This document shows, one piece after another, positions 1 through 7,168 of a DNA stretch of 35,268 bases. The stretch is from JAHWJR01 sp035942035. GTDB taxonomy: Bacteria; Actinomycetota; Acidimicrobiia; Acidimicrobiales; CADCSY01. A model generated the notes under the pieces. It ran no database searches. It saw only the letters and a list, made by a program, of their open reading frames with translations, and was not told the DNA's origin. Both the position numbers and the translations under genes were made by a program. The first letter of the stretch is position 1. Every line of letters starts with the position of its first letter. The stretch lies in NCBI GenBank assembly GCA_035942035.1, contig DASZDK010000111.1:1-35268 (forward strand), read 5' to 3'.

Positions 1-150
1 GCCGGGCGTGGCTTGGGGCGGGGCCCGGGGCGCGGCGGGGCGGGGCGGCCCTTCCCCATCGGAGCGGGGCCGCCGCGGCGGGGCGCCGGCGCCGGGCGTG
101 GCTTGGACCGGGGCCCCGGTGACGGACGTGGCTTGGGCCGCGGGCCGGGA
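1..150. repeat. GC-rich imperfect 30-bp-register repeat at window edge
   Basis: The 16-mer GCCGGGCGTGGCTTGG occurs at 1-16 and 91-106, with a 14/16 copy at 121-136. The offsets of 90 and 30 bp fit a decayed 30-bp repeat. Frame 1 of the plus strand is open from base 1 to a TGA at 241-243 and would encode Arg/Gly decapeptides of the form GRGLxRGPG, so this may be the low-complexity C-terminal tail of a plus-strand gene cut by the edge. It would end 17 bp from the convergent stop at 261. I cannot exclude non-coding repeat DNA. Confidence 0.4.
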
Positions 151-260
151 GCGGGTCGCCCCGTGGGTCGCGGGGTACCGGAGCGGTGGCGCGGTCTGGC
201 GGAGGTCATGAGAGGACGCTCGTCAGGACGAGCGCCGGCGTGACGCTAGCAACGGCGCCG

Positions 261-1895
261 TCACGTCTTCCCTTGCTCCGCTGGCGCGCCCCTCTTGTCT
301 CGCCGCCAGCCCGTCCCCGGCCTGGCCGCTGCCGGCGGTGGTGGGATGGGTCCCGGCGCCACGGGTTCCGCCAGCTCGGGGTCGGGTCCGACGAGGCGGG
401 GCATGCTCGGGATGGCGACCCGTCCGGCGGCGGCGGCGGCGACCGCGGCGACGAGCCCGCCGGCGAGGGCCACGGCCAGGCCCTCGGACCACCCGTCGAG
501 GGCAGGGGCGCCGGCCCACGCCCACGTGCCGGGGGCCACGACCAGCCACGCCCCCACTGCCGCCGCCGGGAGCCCGGCCAGCAGCGGCCCGGCGTCGTGG
601 TCGGCGGCCGAGCCCGCCCCCGCCCGCTCCCAGACGTCGTTCCGCCAGCGGGCCAGGGCCACGGCTGTCAAGCTGGCGGTGACCACGACCAGCGCCACCA
701 GCGTCAGGCGGACGGCTTGGGGATCGGCCACCAACGTGGCGGTCAGGGCGGCGGCGCCAGGGACGGCGCTGAGGGCGGCGAGCGGCGTGAGGGCCACCGC
801 CGTCACCACGGCAGACGCGGCCAGCAGCCACGCAGCCGGGAGCCCACCCGAGGGCAGGCCGGCGGGCACGGCGGTATCGGCGGCGGCGGCGGCCAGCGCC
901 AGCAGGGCCAGCGCCACCACCAGTGGTGCCAGCCCGTCGGCCAACCGGGCGGCCCAGGCGCCGGCCGCCGCCACCGCCGTCAGGCCGAGGACGAAGGCCA
1001 CGGCGTCGCCTTCGGGTCCGAGCGCGGCCAACGCCGGGATGCCGACGGCGAGGCCGATCGGGAGCAGCAGCGCCGCCACGGTCCGGGCGCGAAGGGCCGC
1101 GGCGGCGGCGGCCACCACGGCGCCGGCGGCCAGCAGGGCGGCGGTCGCCTGCCCGGGCAACTCGGCGGGAAGCAGCACGCCGCCGGTGCCGGGAGCGGTC
1201 AGCAAGGCGCTCTCGGGCTGGCTGGCCGCCAGCCGGAGGAGACCACCGGCGACCACCGCCATCCCCGCCAGCGCCAGGACGCCGGCCGGTCCCTGGCCGT
1301 CGCCCCGGCTGGTCACGGCGATCACTGCCGCTCCGGCCGCCAGCACGGCGCCGGCGAGGACGAGCGACCCGGAGCCGGCGACGAGGGCCAGCCCTCCGGT
1401 GAGCAGCGTCAGCGCCACCCCACCGGCCACCGCCGACCGGCGCCGGACAGGATGGCGCACCGAGGCGAGCACAAGGGCGGCTCCCACCCCAGCCGGCCCC
1501 ACCGGACCGGCGGCGGTGAAGGGGCCGGCGACCACGTGGCCGACCAGGGTCACGCCGACCCACAGCCCGGCGGCCACCAGTGCCGCAACCCGCACAGTCA
1601 CCCGTGCCAGCGCCGCTGCCTGCTCCACGGCCCCGGGATCCGGAGGAACCGGAGCAGCATCGTCGCTGTCGACCGAGGCGCCAGCGCCCTCCCGCACCCG
1701 TGGCGCCCGCTGCCGGCGACGACCGCGACGACCGCGACCGCCCTCGGCACCTTCGTCGTCGGGGCCCATCTCTGCCGGCGCCGACCGACGGCTCGGTCGG
1801 CGCCGGCGCGGGGGGCGATCCGGCGAGGGGACGGCCAGCGCCACCACCGCACCGATCAACGGCACGAGGATGGCGGCGAGAAGGGTGGCGGTCAT
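261..1895 (-). CDS. Multi-pass Ala-rich membrane protein of unknown function
   Basis: This 544-residue protein is very rich in Ala, Val and Leu. It begins with a hydrophobic helix (MTATLLAAILVPLIGAVVAL), followed by an Arg-rich cytoplasm-like stretch at about residues 30-75. More than ten hydrophobic segments and a Pro-rich, polar C-terminus follow. The ATG at 1895 is chosen because it lies 4 nt after the stop of the preceding membrane-protein gene, so the two look translationally coupled. The first helix and the last helices faintly recall NuoN/MrpD-type antiporter subunits, but I see no diagnostic charged residues within helices, so that is only a guess. The protein is probably in the cytoplasmic membrane; its function is unknown. 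Confidence 0.6.
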   Translation of the reverse strand: MTATLLAAILVPLIGAVVALAVPSPDRPPRRRRPSRRSAPAEMGPDDEGAEGGRGRRGRRRQRAPRVREGAGASVDSDDAAPVPPDPGAVEQAAALARVTVRVAALVAAGLWVGVTLVGHVVAGPFTAAGPVGPAGVGAALVLASVRHPVRRRSAVAGGVALTLLTGGLALVAGSGSLVLAGAVLAAGAAVIAVTSRGDGQGPAGVLALAGMAVVAGGLLRLAASQPESALLTAPGTGGVLLPAELPGQATAALLAAGAVVAAAAAALRARTVAALLLPIGLAVGIPALAALGPEGDAVAFVLGLTAVAAAGAWAARLADGLAPLVVALALLALAAAAADTAVPAGLPSGGLPAAWLLAASAVVTAVALTPLAALSAVPGAAALTATLVADPQAVRLTLVALVVVTASLTAVALARWRNDVWERAGAGSAADHDAGPLLAGLPAAAVGAWLVVAPGTWAWAGAPALDGWSEGLAVALAGGLVAAVAAAAAGRVAIPSMPRLVGPDPELAEPVAPGPIPPPPAAARPGTGWRRDKRGAPAEQGKT

Positions 1896-1899
1896 CAGT

Positions 1900-2550
1900 T
1901 CAGACGCCGACCCGGCCGAGGACCACGGTGGCACCGAGCACGGTGGCGACCACGCCGAGAACAAGGGCCAGTCCGGCCGTGGCCTGCTGCCACCGCAGTG
2001 AGGCGATGCCGGCGGCCAGGACGACGGCCGCGGCAGTGGCGCCCAGGCGCAAACCCAGGCCGGTGTCGTACTGCGGACCGGCCACGGCCACGACAGCGGC
2101 AGGCCCGGTGGCCAGCGCCGCCACCAGGGCCGCCGGCGCCGGCCCGCGGCGACGGCGCCGGCCGCCGTCGTGGCCTTTCACGGTGGCCTCGTCCACGTCA
2201 CCACCCGCAGGAGGAGAGGCCAGCACCAGGGCGGCGGCGGCGAGCCAGGCGGAGGCGGCGGCGGCGGCGGGGCCCACCACCCCGCCCGGGCCCAGCACCG
2301 ACTGGGCGCCGGCGACCGCTCCCAGCGAGGCGGTCCCCCATCGGGCGAGCACGGCCAGGCCGGCGAAGAGCACGGCCCCGACCGCGGCCGGGGACGCCAC
2401 CACCACCGCCAGCAGGACGGCGAGGGCCACGACGTGGCCGGTGGAGGAGAGGCCGAGGACGGCGGCGGCGGCGGCGGCGCTCAGCCGGAGGGGGCCGAGC
2501 GACGCGATCGACCCTGGCCGAGCGGGAACGTCCGGGCCAGGTGGTTCCAC
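1900..2550 (-). CDS. Small Ala-rich membrane protein of unknown function
   Basis: This frame encodes about 216 residues with roughly six hydrophobic segments and an Arg-rich loop (GRRRRRGP) near the middle. It ends 4 nt before the next membrane-protein gene. The start is uncertain. GTG at 2550 is in frame and would overlap the DUF5318 gene by about 70 nt; a GTG at 2430 would lose the first helix. Hydrophobic coding character begins at about 2495, just where the DUF5318 gene ends, which argues for a coupled start near that stop. Codon use matches the neighbours. I do not recognise the family; the position suggests it works with the membrane protein encoded next. Confidence 0.5.
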   Translation of the reverse strand: MEPPGPDVPARPGSIASLGPLRLSAAAAAAVLGLSSTGHVVALAVLLAVVVASPAAVGAVLFAGLAVLARWGTASLGAVAGAQSVLGPGGVVGPAAAAASAWLAAAALVLASPPAGGDVDEATVKGHDGGRRRRRGPAPAALVAALATGPAAVVAVAGPQYDTGLGLRLGATAAAVVLAAGIASLRWQQATAGLALVLGVVATVLGATVVLGRVGV

Positions 2551-2903
2551 CCGCACGCGGGGCAGACCTCGACGACGTAGGCGGCGCGTCCGAGGCTGCT
2601 GCGGGCCAGCCGCTGCAACTCGCTCTTCGTCGTCACGCACCGCCCGTTCGCCGGCAGCCTCGCCCCGAACACGTACGTCACGAGCACGAGCTTTGCGGCG
2701 TCGCAGATTGGGCACTGCTGTGTCGACTCCTCTCCGACGTTGCGGGCGGCCCGCACCAGCTCCGGGTGGGCGTCACACACCTCGTGGCGGGCCAGGCGGC
2801 CCTTGCGGAACTCCGAGATCACCGCCTGGCGAGCCAGACGGTAGTCGACCTCCCCCGGCAGCCCGGCGGCGTCCCCTCGCGGCATCGGCACGCCCAACGG
2901 CAC
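2481..2903 (-). CDS. DUF5318 family protein
   Basis: About 140 residues. The sequence EVDYRLARQAVISEFRKG, then DVCDAHPELVRAARNVGE-type spacing, CPICDAAKLVLVTYVFG and a final VCPACGWNHLARTF are the signatures I associate with actinobacterial DUF5318 (Rv0049-like). Two CxxC pairs (CPIC and CPAC) suggest a zinc ribbon. GTG 2903 is preferred over ATG 2885 because a TACCCT -10 hexamer (2915-2910) lies exactly 6 nt upstream, as expected for a leaderless mRNA; ATG 2885 has no convincing Shine-Dalgarno. The gene is divergent from padR, as Rv0049 is from Rv0047c. The function is unknown. Confidence 0.85.
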   Translation of the reverse strand: MPLGVPMPRGDAAGLPGEVDYRLARQAVISEFRKGRLARHEVCDAHPELVRAARNVGEESTQQCPICDAAKLVLVTYVFGARLPANGRCVTTKSELQRLARSSLGRAAYVVEVCPACGWNHLARTFPLGQGRSRRSAPSG

Positions 2904-3023
2904 GCCGCAAGGGTAACGAAGCCGGGCCCGTCTCGGAGCAGCGGCTCCTGTCCGCCTCGCTGGGCGACTCCCACCAACCCAAAGGTTGTCGTCCGATATA
3001 TCAAGCCGATATGTTGGGCCGCA
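2904..3023. promoter_or_regulatory. Divergent DUF5318/padR promoter with PadR-like operator
   Basis: On the minus strand TACCCT (2915-2910) precedes the DUF5318 start by 6 nt. On the plus strand TATGTT (3010-3015) precedes the padR GTG by 8 nt. Between them lie the palindrome GATATATC (2995-3002), the repeated hexamer CGATAT (2994-2999 and 3008-3013), and the inverted repeat CAACC-CAAA-GGTTG (2975-2988). AT-rich GATATATC-type palindromes are common PadR operators, so autoregulation is likely; this is inference. Confidence 0.5.
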
Positions 3024-3641
3024 GTGATCGAACTCGCCATCCTCGGCATCCTCAAGGAGTCCAACCTCCACGGCTACGAGCTGAAGAAGCACCTGCGCAA
3101 GGTGCTGGGACCGCTGTCCAACGTCTCGTTCGGCTCCCTGTATCCCGCCCTGGCCCGACTCGAGCGGGAGGGCGCGGTCACCATCGTGGAATCCGGACAG
3201 GACGCCGCCCCGCCCATGCCCATGACCGGTTCGCTCACCGGGGAGGCGGCGGCCTTCCGCTCCCGCCGGCGGCCGACCCGGGGCCCCCGGAACCGCAAGG
3301 TGTACGGGATCACGCCCGCCGGCGAAGCCCGCCTGGTGGAGCTCATGGCCGACCCCGCCGACGACGAGCGCACCTTCGGCATGAAGCTGGCCTTCTTCCG
3401 GTGGTGCGACCGGCCCACCCGGCTCCGGCTCCTCGAACGCCGCCGAGCCAGCCTCCTCGACCGGCTGGAGGAGACCCGCAGAGCCGTCTCGGCACGTGAC
3501 CAGGACGACCCCTACGTCCGAGCGCTGATGGAGCACGACACCGAATCCACGATGAACGACATCGCCTGGATCGGCCGTTTGATCGCCAGGGAGACCGGCG
3601 ACGAGGGGCTGGACAAGGAGACCACAGGAGGTCACCGATGA
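3024..3641 (+). CDS. PadR family transcriptional regulator
   Basis: This 205-residue protein starts ELAILGILKESNLHGYELKK, the classic PadR winged-helix opening. VSFGSLYPALARLEREGAV (recognition helix and wing) and KVYGITPAGEARL follow, with a C-terminal helical dimerisation region. GTG 3024 is chosen because it opens the domain exactly and lies 8 nt after a TATGTT -10 hexamer. The wing carries an unusual Pro/Arg-rich insertion of about 35 residues between the beta strands, rich in PMPMTG and RSRRRPTRG. The stop overlaps the ino1 start as ATGA, so the regulator and Ino1 are translationally coupled. The pair corresponds to Rv0047c-Rv0046c in M. tuberculosis. It probably represses its own operon. 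Confidence 0.9.
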   Translation: MIELAILGILKESNLHGYELKKHLRKVLGPLSNVSFGSLYPALARLEREGAVTIVESGQDAAPPMPMTGSLTGEAAAFRSRRRPTRGPRNRKVYGITPAGEARLVELMADPADDERTFGMKLAFFRWCDRPTRLRLLERRRASLLDRLEETRRAVSARDQDDPYVRALMEHDTESTMNDIAWIGRLIARETGDEGLDKETTGGHR

Positions 3642-4708
3642 GCACGATCAAGCTCGCCATCGCCGGCGTGGGCAACTGCGCCAGTGCCCTGCTGCAGGGC
3701 CTGGAGTACTACCGCGACGCCGACCCCACCGAGACCGTCCCCGGGCTGATGCACGTCGACGTGGGCGGCTACCACATCGGTGACGTCTCGCTGGTGGCCG
3801 CCTTCGACGTGGACGCCGCCAAGGTCGGCCTCGACGCCGGCAAGGCGATCTTCGCCAGCCAGAACAACACCCTCCGGTTCGCCTCCGTGGGTGAGCTGGG
3901 GGTCGGCGTCCAGCGGGGGCCGACCCTCGACGGATTCGGCCGCTACTACCGCGAGGTCTGCGAGGAGAGCCCGGCCGAGCCGGTCGACGTGGCCGCCGCC
4001 CTGCGCGACAGCGGGGCCGACGTGCTGGTGTCCTACCTCCCGGTGGGCGCCGAGCAGGCTCAGAAGCACTACGCCCAGGCCTGCCTCGACGCCGGCGTCG
4101 CCTTCGTCAACGCCATCCCGGTGTTCATCGCCAGCGATCCCGAGTGGGCGGCCCGCTTCGCCGACGCCGGCGTCCCCATCGTGGGCGACGACATCAAGAG
4201 CCAGGTGGGCGCCACCATCGTCCACCGCATCCTCACCCGGCTGTTCGAGAACCGGGGCATGGTCCTCGACCGCACCTACCAGCTCAACGTCGGCGGCAAC
4301 ATGGACTTCAAGAACATGCTCGAGCGCGACCGGCTCGAGTCCAAGAAGGTCTCCAAGACCCAGGCGGTGACCAGTCAGATCGACCGGACGATCTCCGCCG
4401 ACGACGTCCACATCGGGCCGTCCGACCACGTGCCGTGGCTCGACGACCGCAAATGGGCCTACATCCGCATGGAGGGTCGCAACTTCGGCGACGCCCCGCT
4501 CAACATCGAGCTGAAGCTCGAGGTGTGGGACTCGCCCAACTCGGCCGGGGTGATCATCGACGCCATCCGCTGCGCCAAGCTGGCGCTCGACCGGAGCATC
4601 GGCGGTCCGCTGCTGGGCCCGTCGGCGTACTTCATGAAGTCGCCGCCGGTGCAGTACCACGACGACGACGCCCACCGCATGGTCGAGGAGTTCATCGCCG
4701 GCGACTGA
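3638..4708 (+). CDS. ino1: myo-Inositol-1-phosphate synthase
   Basis: This 356-residue protein is nearly collinear with mycobacterial Ino1. It converts glucose 6-phosphate to inositol 3-phosphate with NAD, the entry to phosphatidylinositol and mycothiol in actinobacteria. The sequence shows the Rossmann motif AIAGVGNCAS at about residue 9, GDDIKSQVGATI, LNVGGNMDFKNMLERDR with the following SKKVSKTQAV segment (family active-site region), and HIGPSDHVPWLDDRKW. A strong GGAGG (3627-3631) lies 6 nt before ATG 3638, which overlaps the padR stop. The length is normal and no key motif is missing. A terminator-like hairpin follows the stop. Confidence 0.96.
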   Translation: MSTIKLAIAGVGNCASALLQGLEYYRDADPTETVPGLMHVDVGGYHIGDVSLVAAFDVDAAKVGLDAGKAIFASQNNTLRFASVGELGVGVQRGPTLDGFGRYYREVCEESPAEPVDVAAALRDSGADVLVSYLPVGAEQAQKHYAQACLDAGVAFVNAIPVFIASDPEWAARFADAGVPIVGDDIKSQVGATIVHRILTRLFENRGMVLDRTYQLNVGGNMDFKNMLERDRLESKKVSKTQAVTSQIDRTISADDVHIGPSDHVPWLDDRKWAYIRMEGRNFGDAPLNIELKLEVWDSPNSAGVIIDAIRCAKLALDRSIGGPLLGPSAYFMKSPPVQYHDDDAHRMVEEFIAGD

Positions 4709-4722
4709 GGTCGATACCTCTT

Positions 4723-4746
4723 GCGGCGGCGATAATCCGCCGCCGC
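4723..4746 (+). terminator. Hairpin after ino1
   Basis: GCGGCGGC (4723-4730) pairs with GCCGCCGC (4739-4746) across an 8-nt loop, 15 nt after the ino1 stop. There is no U-tract, as is usual in high-GC actinobacteria. Confidence 0.5.
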
Positions 4747-4785
4747 CCGTGCACGGAGCCGGCGAACGCTGCGTCAGCGGCTCCG

Positions 4786-4821
4786 CCGGGCGGCTGCGCA
4801 GCGTCACGCCGAGCCGCCCGG
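4786..4821. terminator. Bidirectional hairpin between ino1 and pcnA
   Basis: A perfect 10-bp inverted repeat, CCGGGCGGCT (4786-4795) and AGCCGCCCGG (4812-4821), lies between two convergent genes. Its loop contains the small palindrome GCTGCGCAGC (4793-4802). It is placed to stop transcripts from both sides. Confidence 0.5.
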
Positions 4822-4860
4822 ACCACCTTCAGCTCGCCGGCGAACCTGGGGTCGCCGGCG

Positions 4861-6267
4861 CTAGTGACATCGCTCCGCCCACCAGGCGTCGAGCCGGCGG
4901 CGGGCCTCCTCCTCGCCCAGTGGGCCCTCCTCCAGGCGCAGCTCGAGGAGGAAGTCCAGCGCCTGCCCCACTGCCCGCCCGGGCCCGATGCCGAGGTGCT
5001 CCATCACCTGCCGGCCGTCGAGGTCGGGGCGGATCCGACTGAGCTCCTCCTCGGCCCGCAGCTCCTCGATCCGGGCCTCGAGCGTGTCCATCCGGCGGGA
5101 CAGCTCCTCGGCCTTGCGCCGGTTGCGGGTGGTGCAGTCGCAGCGGGTGAGCTCGTTGAGCCGGTCGAGCAGCGGGCCGGCGTCTCGCACGTAGCGGCGC
5201 ACGGCGCTGTCCGTCCAACCCATGCGGTAGGTGTGGAAGCGCAGGTGGAGCTCGACCAGCCGGCTCACTGCCTCGACGTCGTCGGCCGGGTAGCGCAGCG
5301 CCTGCATCCGCTCCCGGGTCATGCGGGCGCCCACCACCTCGTGGTGATGGAAGGTCACCTTGCCCCCGGGGCCGAACGAACGGGTCTTGGGCTTGCCCAC
5401 GTCGTGGAACAGCGCGGCGAGGCGCAGGATGCGGTCGGGCCGGGTCTTGCCGACCACGGCGATGGTGTGGGCGAGCACGTCCTTGTGGCGGTGGACGGGA
5501 TCCTGCTCCAGCGCCATGGCCGGGAGCTCGGGCAGGAACTCCTCGGCCAACCCCGTCTCGACCAGGAACTGCAGGCCGGCCTCGGGCCGCTCCACCACCA
5601 GCAGCTTGTCGAGCTCGTCGCGGATGCGCTCGGCGGACACCACCTCGAGGCGGGGATGGAGGTGTCGCACCGCCTCCACCAGCTCGGGCTCGGGAGCCAG
5701 CCCGTGGGCGGCGATGAACCGGGCCGCCCGCAGCATCCGCAGGGGGTCGTCGGTGAAGGACTCCTCGGGCGACAGGGGAGTGCGCAGGCGCCTGGCGGCC
5801 AGGTCGGTCGCACCCCCGAAGGGATCGACCAGCTGCGGCTCGTCGCCCGCCTCCCCCGCCGGGGGGGTCCCCACCCGCAGCGCCATGGCGTTGACGGTGA
5901 AGTCGCGCCGGGACAGGTCGGCCTCCACGGCGTCGGCGAAGCGGACGTCGGGCTTGCGGGAGTCGGGGCGGTAGGCCTCGGCCCGGTGGGTGGTGATCTC
6001 GAACTCCCGCCCGGCCTTGCGGCAACCGATCGTCCCGAAGCGCTTGCCCTGGACCCACACGGCGTCAGCCCATCCCCGCACCACCTGCTCGATGTCGTCG
6101 GGGCGGGCGTCGGTGGTCAGGTCGAAGTCGATGGACTCGAGGTCCCGCCCGAGGAGCAGGTCGCGCACCGTCCCCCCCACCAGGTAGGCCCGGTGGCCGC
6201 CGGCCGCCAGCCGCTCGGCGAGCGGCTGCACCTCGTCGAGGACCGGCGCCAGCCGCTCGGGGACCAT
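4861..6267 (-). CDS. pcnA: CCA tRNA nucleotidyltransferase / poly(A) polymerase family
   Basis: This 468-residue protein has the pol-beta nucleotidyltransferase head: AYLVGGTVRD (residues 28-36), the metal-binding SIDFDLTT (45-52), and SRRDFTVNAMAL (119-130). An RNA-binding neck and an HD domain (LFHDVGKPKT, then FHHHEVVGA) follow. Actinobacterial members, annotated pcnA (Rv3907c), add or repair tRNA 3' CCA ends. ATG 6267 is used because TACGGT (6279-6274) lies exactly 6 nt upstream, giving a leaderless transcript, and the domain begins at once; an in-frame ATG 30 codons upstream lies beyond that promoter. The DUF6049-murJ genes lie nearby, as in mycobacteria, but mutT4 is absent from the window. 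Confidence 0.93.
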   Translation of the reverse strand: MVPERLAPVLDEVQPLAERLAAGGHRAYLVGGTVRDLLLGRDLESIDFDLTTDARPDDIEQVVRGWADAVWVQGKRFGTIGCRKAGREFEITTHRAEAYRPDSRKPDVRFADAVEADLSRRDFTVNAMALRVGTPPAGEAGDEPQLVDPFGGATDLAARRLRTPLSPEESFTDDPLRMLRAARFIAAHGLAPEPELVEAVRHLHPRLEVVSAERIRDELDKLLVVERPEAGLQFLVETGLAEEFLPELPAMALEQDPVHRHKDVLAHTIAVVGKTRPDRILRLAALFHDVGKPKTRSFGPGGKVTFHHHEVVGARMTRERMQALRYPADDVEAVSRLVELHLRFHTYRMGWTDSAVRRYVRDAGPLLDRLNELTRCDCTTRNRRKAEELSRRMDTLEARIEELRAEEELSRIRPDLDGRQVMEHLGIGPGRAVGQALDFLLELRLEEGPLGEEEARRRLDAWWAERCH

Positions 6268-6378
6268 TGCGCCACCGTACCGGGCGGTGCGCCGAGGCTC
6301 CCTGGTGGGGCCGAGCCGAGCGCCGGCGGTGGGAGACCTGGCTCGGAAGGTGGCCACGTTGGTGGTGGGCCTGGCGTG

Positions 6379-6775
6379 TCACGCCGGTGCATCGACCGGA
6401 AGGCCGAGCGCTGTGGCAGCCGCGCTCATGCGCTCGTCATAGGTGAGCACCGCCCTGAGGTCAGCGACGAGAAGCTGCGCTGACGCAAGGTGGACAGCGT
6501 CAGGCTTCGGAGGGCCACTCCTGGGCCATCGTCGCCGCCGTGTCCAGGAGCACCGTGTCGATGTTCACGTGATGCACCCGAGCGAGTTGTCGGCGAGCTT
6601 TGGCGATGGCGTCCGCGCCGCCCGAGAGGACAGCGCGCACCACCTCCACGCGAGCGAGCGAGCTCGTGACCCGATCGTCGGACCGATGTCGACGGAGGTA
6701 CCGCCGCAGGGACTCTGACTTGGCCTCCTTCTGCACCAGCTTCACGATGGCCGAGGAGTCGTGGTAGCTCTTCAG
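6379..6775 (-). pseudogene. VapC-like PIN-domain toxin, frameshifted, CTG start
   Basis: The frame below 6775 encodes SYHDSSAIVKLV, the opening of a PIN RNase with its first catalytic Asp, then AKSESLRRYL. It stops at 6500 soon after MAQEWPSEA. The expected C-terminal half, PKPDAVHLASAQLLVADLRA then VLTYDERMSAAATALGLPV, continues in another frame to a TGA at 6379-6381. Removing one C from the CCC run opposite 6512-6514 gives a continuous reading ...EWPPKPDAVHLASA. No ATG, GTG or TTG precedes the catalytic Asp. The only placed start is CTG 6775, overlapping the antitoxin stop as CTGA; a GTG at 6745 would cut off that Asp. The toxin is probably inactive, unless the extra base is a sequencing error. 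Confidence 0.75.
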
Positions 6776-7038
6776 CCCTCGTTCTCCCGCATCGCCGCCA
6801 GCTGGCCTGACGGGTCGATGCGGTAGTCGCTCGGCGCCTCGTCCACGACGTCGCTGTCATCGGTAGGCGGGCTCACTCGCCCGCTCTCCAGCAGGGCGTG
6901 CCATTGGTCACCGGTGACCGGCACCAGCAGCGCCACCGGGCAGCCGCGATCGGTGATCTCGAGCATCTCTCCCCTGCTCACCCGGGCGAGATGGCGACTG
7001 GCGTGCTGACGCAACTCTCGGACGCCGATCCTCTCCAT
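6772..7038 (-). CDS. Phd/YefM-type antitoxin (VapB-like)
   Basis: This 88-residue protein begins MERIGVRELRQHASRHLARV and contains GEMLEITDRGCPVALLVPV, the fold signature of Phd/YefM antitoxins: an N-terminal DNA-binding dimerisation domain and an acidic, disordered C-terminal tail that blocks the toxin. The tail (DDSDVVDEAPSDYRIDPSG) fits that role. The gene lies directly upstream of the PIN toxin remnant, and the stop overlaps the toxin's CTG. The ATG is embedded in an inverted repeat, and a second palindrome lies just upstream. The antitoxin itself looks intact although its toxin is broken. Confidence 0.85.
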   Translation of the reverse strand: MERIGVRELRQHASRHLARVSRGEMLEITDRGCPVALLVPVTGDQWHALLESGRVSPPTDDSDVVDEAPSDYRIDPSGQLAAMRENEG

Positions 7039-7063
7039 GTGCTACATGGTGGCACTAAGTGCC
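7035..7063 (-). promoter_or_regulatory. Twin inverted repeats at the antitoxin start (putative operator)
   Basis: CCATGT-GCT-ACATGG (7035-7049) covers the antitoxin start codon. GGCACT-A-AGTGCC (7051-7063) is a perfect 13-bp palindrome just upstream. Phd/VapB antitoxins repress their own promoters through such sites. TTGAGG on the minus strand (7080-7075) could be a -35 element. Confidence 0.5.
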
Positions 7064-7168
7064 GCAGAAAAAGTCCTCAAGTTCCTGCCCGTCCCTACCG
7101 ATGACCATTGTGCACGTCCCCCTCGAGCGAGCCGCCCTTCCCCCGGGGCGGTTCGCCCGCGTCCGGGC

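Noticed and set aside
261..1895. Assignment as a NuoN/MrpD antiporter subunit
   Set aside because: Only the overall hydrophobic pattern agrees; the intramembrane Lys/Glu residues of that family are not visible.
295..2001. A 568-codon plus-strand open frame opposite the membrane-protein gene
   Set aside because: Its Ala/Ser/Thr/Pro composition has no domain character, while the minus strand gives coherent hydrophobic helices.
186..3641. A 1151-codon plus-strand open frame
   Set aside because: Only its last 205 codons are PadR. The rest is antisense to the membrane-protein and DUF5318 genes and is an Arg/Gly/Pro shadow caused by high GC.
6563..6575. GTTCACGTGATG as a further parS site
   Set aside because: It matches only the central CACGTG and lacks the right arm. 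It lies within the toxin remnant.
6426..6860. A 144-codon minus frame overlapping the toxin remnant
   Set aside because: Arg/Ser/Pro filler in the third frame; PIN motifs lie in the two other frames.
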